From Pseudomonadota bacterium (GTDB lineage Bacteria > Pseudomonadota > Alphaproteobacteria > Rhizobiales > Xanthobacteraceae): a DNA stretch of 12,355 bases. The notes beneath the pieces are model-generated. The model had not been told where the DNA came from and ran no database searches. It saw only the letters and a list, made by a program, of their open reading frames with translations. The stretch is from assembly GCA_023391175.1 (NCBI GenBank), contig JAEWBL010000048.1, forward strand, positions 1 through 12,355. Direction: 5' to 3'. Numbering within the stretch: the first letter of the stretch is position 1; every line of letters starts with the position of its first letter. Of the stretch, positions 7,233 to 12,355 are shown in pieces. The position numbers were made by a program, and so were the translations under genes.

Positions 7233-7973
7233 TCAGGGCCTTGCGGCCTTGCGGGCCTCTTCGGCCTTCTCGTACTGGGCGCGGATGTAGCGCACGAGCC
7301 CGCCGAGGGCGGCCACCGCCGCCTCGCCATCGCGGTCGCGCAGGGCCGCAAGCAGGGTCTCGTGATGGGCGACGATCTCCTTCCGGTCGCGGACGCGGAA
7401 GATGATCATGTTGCTCACCGGCATGAGCGCTTCCACCACCGCGTTCATCAGGAAGCGCAGCAGAGCATTGCCCGCCGCGTCCACGATGGTGCGGTGGAAG
7501 CGCACGTCGGAGGCGCAGAAATCCTGATCCGAAAGGCTCGCGGTGCGCTGCAGGGCGATCTCCGCCTCCAGCGCCGCAAGGTGGGCCTCGGTGCGGTTGA
7601 GCGCGGCGAGGCGGCAGCAGACCGCCTCCATCTCCAGCCGCGCCGTTGCCATTTCCTCCAGCGAGACGCCGCCGGTGGCGACGAGAAGGGTCACGGACGT
7701 GCCGAGGCTGGTGGCGAGTTCCTCTGGCGACGGACCGGTCACGAAGGTGCCCCCGGTCGGCCCGCGCCGCGAGCGGATGAGATGGCGCGCGGCGAGACGC
7801 TTCAGGGCCTCGCGCACGGTGGGGCGCGAGACGCCGAACTGAGCGGCCAGTTCCTCCTCGGTGGGCAGGCGCTCATCCACCTTCAGCCGGCCGTCCATGA
7901 TGGCCTGCTGGAGCTGATCGGCGATCTGGCTCGCCGCGCTGGTGGTGACGATCTGGCCGTAGGTCGGTTCCAT
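7233..7973 (-). CDS. GntR-family (FadR/FCD subfamily) transcriptional regulator
   Basis: A DNA-binding regulator of 246 aa. The N-terminal winged helix spans about residues 10-78, with RLPTEEELAAQFGVSRPTVREALKRL (35-60) as the GntR recognition signature and the wing RRGPTGGTFV (69-78). The C-terminal all-helical FCD ligand-binding domain covers about 105-235. Typical metal ligands are visible as Asp156 and His160 (DVRFH) and His203/His204, but the His normally found in the last helix is replaced within GLVRYIR (225-231). Effector binding may therefore be metal-free, as in FadR, or altered. It is divergent from the solute-uptake and acyl-CoA operon and upstream of the AcuI-type gene in its own transcript. 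A candidate operator for this subfamily sits in the divergent region, so it probably controls both transcripts. Confidence 0.92.
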   Translation of the reverse strand: MEPTYGQIVTTSAASQIADQLQQAIMDGRLKVDERLPTEEELAAQFGVSRPTVREALKRLAARHLIRSRRGPTGGTFVTGPSPEELATSLGTSVTLLVATGGVSLEEMATARLEMEAVCCRLAALNRTEAHLAALEAEIALQRTASLSDQDFCASDVRFHRTIVDAAGNALLRFLMNAVVEALMPVSNMIIFRVRDRKEIVAHHETLLAALRDRDGEAAVAALGGLVRYIRAQYEKAEEARKAARP

Positions 7974-7991
7974 CTGATCCGTTCCGGGACG

Positions 7992-8010
7992 CCTTGGTCG
8001 TCCCTTGGTC
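7992..8010. repeat. Direct repeat CCTTGGTC x2, 11-base period
   Basis: CCTTGGTC occurs at 7992-7999 and again at 8003-8010. The 11-base period is about one helical turn, so both copies face the same side of the DNA. They lie 19-37 bases upstream of the GntR start codon, in the leader of that gene. The TTGGT core recurs at 8072-8076 and inverted at 8033-8037. A binding site for a regulator is possible; chance cannot be excluded. Confidence 0.4.
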
Positions 8011-8031
8011 TCAGATCGGTGACATCAAATC

Positions 8032-8077
8032 AACCAAAAATTATTCGTTTGACAAATCTTCAAATGAGCCTTTGGTT
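8032..8077. repeat. Spaced inverted repeat AACCAAA / TTTGGTT flanking the candidate operator
   Basis: AACCAAA (8032-8038) and TTTGGTT (8071-8077) are perfect 7-base inverted copies, centre to centre 39 bases apart. They bracket the FadR-type consensus site and the -35 element in the divergent intergenic region. The arrangement could allow a second dimer or cooperative binding, but the repeats are short and AT-rich. Confidence 0.35.
8045..8055. promoter_or_regulatory. Candidate GntR/FadR-subfamily operator overlapping a -35 element
   Basis: The 11-mer TCGTTTGACAA fits the FadR-subfamily operator consensus TNGTNNNACNA at every specified position. The same stretch contains TTGACA (8049-8054), a perfect -35 hexamer for the rightward operon, and the palindrome TTTG-A-CAAA (8048-8056), whose complement gives a near-consensus TTGTCA on the other strand. 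Occupancy would block both divergent promoters. A second imperfect site, TGGTTCTACAG (8073-8083), misses only the final A. No strong -10 is seen at 17-base spacing, so the promoter itself is less certain than the operator. Confidence 0.55.
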
Positions 8078-8141
8078 CTACAGATCGCGGACGGAGATGC
8101 CGCGTCAAAAAGAAGACACTGGAAACGCCGGGAGAGAAGAA

Positions 8142-9392
8142 ATGCGCGCTGCCCTCGTTGCGGCGACCGTGCTGTCGTGCGCCGTCGCCGTCCCGATCAC
8201 GACCGCCCAGAGGGCTTCGGCCCAGATGGCCTCCGCTCAGGACATGCCGACCTTCCGCATCGGCGTCATGAACGACCAGTCGAGCCTTTATTCCGACATC
8301 GCCGGCCCCGGCTCCGTGACCGCCGCGCAGATGGCGGTGGCGGACTTCAATCCCGAGAAGCACGGCTTCAAGGTGGAGGTGGTCTCCGCCGATCACCAAA
8401 ACAAGGCGGACATCGGCTCCTCCGTCGCCCGGCGTTGGTACGACCTCGACAAGGTGGACGCCATCGTCGACGTGCCCACCTCCTCGGTGGCCCTCGCCGT
8501 CGCCGACATCAGCCGCGACAAGAACAAGGTCTTTCTGGTGGCGAGCGCCGGCACGTCCGACCTCACCGCCAAGGCCTGCACGCCCAACACCGTCCACTGG
8601 ACCTACGACACCTGGGCGCTCGCCAACGGCACCGCCCGTGCCATGATCAAGCAGGGCGGCGATTCCTGGTACTTCCTCACGGCCGACTACGCCTTCGGCC
8701 ATGCGCTGGAGCGCGACGCGGCCGAGGTGGTGAAGGCCAACGGCGGCAAGGTGATGGGCCGCGCGCTGGCGCCGTTCCAGAGTTCGGATTTCTCCTCCTT
8801 CATCCTGCAGGCGCAGGGCTCTGGCGCGAAGGTGGTGGCGCTGGCCAATTCCGGCGGCGACACCATCAATTCGGTGAAGCAGGCGGCGGAATTCGGCCTG
8901 TCGCAGAAGCAGAAGCTCGTCAGCCTGCTCATCTTCCTGTCCGACATCCATTCGCTGGGCCTGAAGACGGCGCAGGGCCTCATGCTCACCAACGCCTTCT
9001 ACTGGGACCTGAACGACGGCACCCGCGCCTTCGGCAAGGCGTTCGGCGCGCGCAACAACGGCCGCATGCCGACCATGAACCAGGCCGGTACCTATGCCGC
9101 CACGCTGCACTGGATGAAGGCTATCGCCGCCATGGACAAGGCGAAGGCGCATGACGGCGCCGCCGTGGTCGCGCAGATGAAGGCCATGCCCACCGACGAT
9201 CCCCTGTTCGGCAAGGGCCACATCCGCGCCGACGGCCGCACCATCCACGACATGTACCTGTGGCAGGTGAAGACGCCCGAGGAGTCCAAGGGCCCCTACG
9301 ACTATCTGAAGCTGGTTGCGACCATCCCCGGCGACGAGGCCTTCCGGCCCATGTCGCCCGAGGCCTGCCCCATGCTGAAGAAGGCCGGCTGA
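8142..9392 (+). CDS. ABC-type branched-chain amino acid/aromatic-type substrate-binding protein
   Basis: A periplasmic solute-binding protein of 416 aa with the type I (LivJ, Peripla_BP_6) fold. A Sec signal peptide is clear: MRAALVAATVLSCAVAVPIT, then cleavage motif ASA near residues 25-27 (a second ASAQ follows). The mature part begins TFRIGVMNDQSSLYSDIAGP, the usual first strand and ligand loop, and contains TADYAFGHALERDA and the SSDFSSFILQAQGSGAKVVAL block typical of the family. The start at 8142 is chosen because GGGAGAG (8130-8136) precedes it and the signal peptide follows directly; an upstream in-frame ATG at 8097 would place 15 charged residues before the signal. No permease or ATPase gene is in the window; the next gene, one base downstream, is an MFS carrier. 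Relatives bind aromatic acids, amino acids or amides, so the ligand is unknown. Confidence 0.9.
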   Translation: MRAALVAATVLSCAVAVPITTAQRASAQMASAQDMPTFRIGVMNDQSSLYSDIAGPGSVTAAQMAVADFNPEKHGFKVEVVSADHQNKADIGSSVARRWYDLDKVDAIVDVPTSSVALAVADISRDKNKVFLVASAGTSDLTAKACTPNTVHWTYDTWALANGTARAMIKQGGDSWYFLTADYAFGHALERDAAEVVKANGGKVMGRALAPFQSSDFSSFILQAQGSGAKVVALANSGGDTINSVKQAAEFGLSQKQKLVSLLIFLSDIHSLGLKTAQGLMLTNAFYWDLNDGTRAFGKAFGARNNGRMPTMNQAGTYAATLHWMKAIAAMDKAKAHDGAAVVAQMKAMPTDDPLFGKGHIRADGRTIHDMYLWQVKTPEESKGPYDYLKLVATIPGDEAFRPMSPEACPMLKKAG

Positions 9393-9393
9393 G

Positions 9394-10623
9394 GTGACGG
9401 CGCCGGCGACAGCCGCCCGCACGGACGGCAAGGCCTTTTCCCTCGCGATCCTCGTGGTCGCGGAAGTGGCGGCGATGGCGACATGGTTCGCCACCACCGC
9501 CTCTTTGGGGGCGATCCGGGCGCAGTGGAGCCTGTCGCCCTTCCAGGAGGCGTTGCTCACCAGTTCCGTGCAGGCGGGCTTCGTCGCCGGCACCCTCCTC
9601 AGCGCCCTGCTCTCTCTGGCGGACCGCGCGGACTTGCGGACGCTCTTTTCCGTCTCGGCGCTTGTGGCGGCGCTGGCCAACGGCGCCATCCTCCTGTTCG
9701 AGCCCACCCATCCTGCGGTGCCGCTGCTGCGGTTTATGACCGGCATGTGCATGGCGGGGGTCTATCCCGTGGGCATGAAGCTCGCGGCCACCTGGGCGAA
9801 GGGCGATCTCGGCCTGCTCATCGGCATGCTGGTGGCGGCCCTCACCCTGGGATCGGCCTCGCCCCATGCCATGGCGGCGGTGGGCGGGCTGGACTGGCGC
9901 GCGCCGGTGGCGGGCGCGGCGGCGAGCGCGCTGGTAGCCGCCCTGCTCATCCGCTTCGCCAAAATCGGCCCCAACCATGCGAAGGCGCCGCCGCTGCGGC
10001 TCTCCAATGCCCTCGATGCATTCCGGCGGCCGGCGCTGCGGCTCGCCAATCTCGGCTATTTCGGCCACATGTGGGAGCTCTACGCCATGTGGGCGTGGAT
10101 CGGCGCCTTCTTCGCCGCCAGCTTCGCCGCCCGCTATGGCGATGCCCCGCCCCTCGACCCGCGCCTCGCCACCTTCTGCGTGGTCGCCATCGGTGCCGTG
10201 GGCGCGCTGGGCGGCGGCTTCGCGGCCGACCGGCTGGGGCGCACCTTCGTCACGGCGCTGTCCATGGCGGTGAGCGGCCTGTGCGCGGCGGGCATCGGCT
10301 TCCTGTTCGGCGCCTCGATCTGGCTGGTGCTGCCGCTGGCGCTGGTGTGGGGGGTGTCGGTGATCTCCGATTCCGCGCAATTCTCCGCCGCCGTGACGGA
10401 GCTGTCCGACCGCAGCCTCATCGGCACCATGCTGACGGTGCAGACCTGCGTCGGCTTCCTCATCACCCTGGTGAGCATCCACCTCCTGCCCTATGCGGTG
10501 GACGCCTTCGGCTGGCGTTTCGCCTTCATCATCCTTGCCATCGGCCCCTTCCTCGGCGTCCTCGCCATGCTGCGCCTGCGCCTGCGGCCCGAGGCGGCGA
10601 GCATGGCCGGCGGCCGCCGCTGA
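9394..10623 (+). CDS. MFS transporter
   Basis: A major facilitator superfamily carrier of 409 aa with about twelve hydrophobic segments spread over residues 14-400. The loop between helices 2 and 3 carries LADRADLR, a degenerate motif A, and the equivalent loop in the second half carries GGGFAADRLGRTF, a much better motif A. Residues about 218-235 (GYFGHMWELYAMWAW) open the second half, after a cytoplasmic linker with AKIGPNHAKAPPLRL. The start is GTG at 9394, one base after the stop of the binding-protein gene, with GAAGAAGG at 9377-9384; translational coupling is likely. Position in an acyl-CoA catabolic operon suggests import of the acid substrate, or export of it or an intermediate. The substrate cannot be read from sequence. 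Confidence 0.9.
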   Translation: MTAPATAARTDGKAFSLAILVVAEVAAMATWFATTASLGAIRAQWSLSPFQEALLTSSVQAGFVAGTLLSALLSLADRADLRTLFSVSALVAALANGAILLFEPTHPAVPLLRFMTGMCMAGVYPVGMKLAATWAKGDLGLLIGMLVAALTLGSASPHAMAAVGGLDWRAPVAGAAASALVAALLIRFAKIGPNHAKAPPLRLSNALDAFRRPALRLANLGYFGHMWELYAMWAWIGAFFAASFAARYGDAPPLDPRLATFCVVAIGAVGALGGGFAADRLGRTFVTALSMAVSGLCAAGIGFLFGASIWLVLPLALVWGVSVISDSAQFSAAVTELSDRSLIGTMLTVQTCVGFLITLVSIHLLPYAVDAFGWRFAFIILAIGPFLGVLAMLRLRLRPEAASMAGGRR

Positions 10624-10643
10624 CCCCTCTCCACGAGGCTTCC

Positions 10644-11465
10644 ATGACCTTCACCAAGATCGCTTACGAAACCCGCGACGGCATCGCCCTCCTCACCCTC
10701 AACCGGCCCGAGCGCACCAATGCGCTGGACCAGGAGATGCTCGGCGAGATCAACGCCGCCATGGACCGCGCCGAGGCGGATGCGGACGTGAAGGCGGTGA
10801 TCGTGCGCGGCGCCGGCAATGCCTTCTCCTCCGGCTTCGATCTCAAGGCGCAGATGGAGGCGCGCCCGGTGGGCGTCGATGCGTGGCGGCCCGTGCTGCG
10901 CAAGGATTTCGACACGGTGATGCGCTTCTGGCACTGCCCGAAGCCCACCATCGCCATGGTGCGTGGCGCCTGCCTTGCCGGCGCCTGCGAACTGGCCCTC
11001 GCCTGCGACATGACCATCGCATCCGACGACGCGTTCTTCGGCGAGCCGGAGCTGAAGTTCGGCGCCGGCATCGTGGTGATGCTGCTGCCGTGGATCGTCG
11101 GGCCGAAGATCGCCAAGGAGATCATCCTGCTCGGCGAGGACCGGGTGAGCGCACAGCGCGCGGCCGAGATCGGCATGATAAATCGGGTCGTGCCCGCCGA
11201 CCGGCTGGAGGCCGAGGCGATGCGCGTGGCCCGCCACATCGCGGCCATCGACCCCGGCCTCGTGAAGGAGACCAAGCGCGCGCTCAATCGCGCATTGGAG
11301 ACGCAGGGCATGCTGCAGGCGCTGGAAAGCGCGCTGGAGATCGACCTTTCCATCGAGGGCGCGGGCTCGGCCGACAAGATTGCCTTCTTCGACGTCGCCC
11401 GCCGCGACGGGCTGCGCGCCGCCATCGCCTGGCGCGATGCGCGCTTCCCGGCGCGCGAAGGCTGA
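10644..11465 (+). CDS. Enoyl-CoA hydratase/isomerase family protein
   Basis: A crotonase-fold enzyme of 273 aa, expected to hydrate a trans-2-enoyl-CoA to the 3-hydroxyacyl-CoA. The oxyanion-hole region FSSGFDLKA (61-69) and the segment GACLAGACELALACDM (108-123) are typical. Both catalytic glutamates of true hydratases are present, Glu116 in GACEL and Glu136 in GEPELKFG, with the 20-residue spacing of rat Glu144/Glu164. That favours hydratase over isomerase or hydrolase members, which usually lack one. The C-terminus carries the CoA-binding helices and ends AIAWRDARFPAREG. GAGG at 10635-10638 precedes the ATG by 5 bases, and the gene starts 20 bases after the MFS stop. It is followed after 10 bases by an acyl-CoA ligase gene, which should supply its substrate. 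The acyl chain is not deducible. Confidence 0.93.
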   Translation: MTFTKIAYETRDGIALLTLNRPERTNALDQEMLGEINAAMDRAEADADVKAVIVRGAGNAFSSGFDLKAQMEARPVGVDAWRPVLRKDFDTVMRFWHCPKPTIAMVRGACLAGACELALACDMTIASDDAFFGEPELKFGAGIVVMLLPWIVGPKIAKEIILLGEDRVSAQRAAEIGMINRVVPADRLEAEAMRVARHIAAIDPGLVKETKRALNRALETQGMLQALESALEIDLSIEGAGSADKIAFFDVARRDGLRAAIAWRDARFPAREG

Positions 11466-11475
11466 GGGGGCCGTG

Positions 11476-12355
11476 ATGGGCGCGCTCTGCCGCATCCTGG
11501 ATGACGCGGCCGGCACCGTGGCCGAGGACGGCGGCGCGACGCACAGCGCCGACATCCTCCGCACGAAAGCCGCCACCCTCGCCGCACGCCTGCGGGCGGA
11601 AGGGCTCGGCGCCGACGAGCCGGTGGTGGTCCGCGTTGCCAATCGCGCAACCGACCTCGCCGCTTTCTTTGCCGTCTGGCAGGCGGGCGGCGTCGCGGTG
11701 CCGCTCCATTCCGGGGCGGCGGAGATGACCCGCGCCGCCATCCTCGAGCAGACCGGCGCCCGGTTTCTCGTCTGCGATGGCGCCGTGACCCACCTCGCAG
11801 AGGCTGCCCCGCCGGCCCGGCCCCTGCTCCATAGCGCCGCGCTCATCGTCTTCACCTCCGGCTCCACCGGCAAGCCCAAGGGCGTGGTGCTGGGCCACGA
11901 CCGCTTCGCCGGAAAGCTCGACGCGCTTCAGGCCCTGCTCGCCCTCGGCCCCGGCGACAGGGTGGTGCTGCCGCTCCAGCTCATCTTCATCTTCGGCCTG
12001 TGGGTGGCCCTGCTCTCGCTGAAGACGGGCGCGCGTCTCGAACTGGTGGGCAAGTTCTCTCCCGCCGGCCTCAAGGCGCGCCTGCCCGAGGCCACCGTCC
12101 TCGCCACCGTCCCCTCCATGCTGCGCACCTTGTTTGGCGAAGGCGATGTGGCGGCGCCCCGCCTGCGGGCCATCCTGACCGGCGGCGAAGGGCTGGGGAC
12201 GCATCTCGCCGGGGCCATCGCGGCGCAGCTGCCGGATGCGGGCGTGTTCGACCTCTATGGCCTCACCGAGACGGGTTCCTGCGACTTCTGCCTGACACCG
12301 GCGGAGGCGGTGACCGGGCGCGGCTCGATCGGCCGCCCAACGCAGGGCATCGGCT
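11476..12355 (+). CDS. AMP-forming acyl-CoA ligase (acyl-adenylate enzyme), 3' end outside window
   Basis: An ANL-superfamily enzyme that activates a carboxylic acid to an acyl-adenylate and then the CoA thioester. The 293 codons visible hold the P-loop TSGSTGKPKG (127-136), TGGE (235-238) and the adenine-binding motif YGLTETGS (261-268). The catalytic-lysine C-terminal domain lies beyond the right edge. The N-terminal part is compact: the P-loop comes at residue 127, while 4-coumarate- or benzoate-CoA ligases have it some 50 residues later; the segment between FLVCDG (97-102) and IVFTSGSTG is especially short. The start is ATG 11476, with GAGGGGG (11464-11470) overlapping the hydratase stop; a GTG at 11473 is directly adjacent. 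Operon position suggests it performs the first intracellular step. The substrate is unknown; a small or cyclic acid is a guess. Confidence 0.88.
   Translation, partial: MGALCRILDDAAGTVAEDGGATHSADILRTKAATLAARLRAEGLGADEPVVVRVANRATDLAAFFAVWQAGGVAVPLHSGAAEMTRAAILEQTGARFLVCDGAVTHLAEAAPPARPLLHSAALIVFTSGSTGKPKGVVLGHDRFAGKLDALQALLALGPGDRVVLPLQLIFIFGLWVALLSLKTGARLELVGKFSPAGLKARLPEATVLATVPSMLRTLFGEGDVAAPRLRAILTGGEGLGTHLAGAIAAQLPDAGVFDLYGLTETGSCDFCLTPAEAVTGRGSIGRPTQGIG

Noticed and set aside
8025..9752. A 575-codon open frame on the minus strand across the binding-protein and MFS genes
   Set aside because: It is antisense to two well-supported genes, ends inside the divergent control region and shows no domain; same GC-bias artefact.

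Overview
The window is GC-rich DNA with strong G/C bias at third codon positions and tightly packed genes. The gene repertoire fits an alphaproteobacterium, most likely Hyphomicrobiales (for example the Xanthobacteraceae); this placement is an inference from composition and gene types, as no rRNA or other marker gene is present. I see twelve protein-coding genes (eleven complete, one cut by the right edge), no tRNA or rRNA genes, no insertion sequences and no CRISPR array. No gap between genes exceeds about 170 bases.

Left module (1-3405, plus strand): a TetR-type regulator, a small-molecule kinase of the hydroxylysine-kinase type, and a class III PLP enzyme that most resembles the ethanolamine-phosphate / phosphohydroxylysine phospho-lyases rather than ordinary transaminases. 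Kinase and lyase are 15 bases apart. Together they suggest a phosphorylate-then-eliminate route for a hydroxylated amine or amino acid. A 12-bp perfect hairpin follows the lyase gene.

Middle module (3406-6097): a beta-alanine/omega-amino acid:pyruvate aminotransferase on the minus strand, divergent from an XRE-cupin regulator of the PuuR kind, sharing an AT-richer intergenic region. A MarC-family membrane protein converges on the regulator.

Right module (6202-12355): a GntR/FadR-type regulator and an AcuI/YhdH-type acrylyl-CoA reductase form a minus-strand pair. They diverge from a plus-strand operon coding for a periplasmic type I substrate-binding protein, an MFS transporter, an enoyl-CoA hydratase and an AMP-forming acyl-CoA ligase (cut off). 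The divergent intergenic region contains an exact match to the FadR-subfamily operator consensus TNGTNNNACNA lying on a consensus -35 TTGACA, plus repeated TTGGT elements. The simplest reading is uptake of an organic acid, activation to its CoA thioester and beta-oxidation-like processing, all controlled by the GntR protein.

The region thus looks like three adjacent, separately regulated catabolic modules (TetR, XRE-cupin, GntR), two handling amines or amino acids and one handling a carboxylic acid. Nothing proves an entirely new system. The most noteworthy points are the kinase/phospho-lyase pair, the GntR control region, and a solute-binding protein paired with an MFS carrier rather than ABC permease genes.
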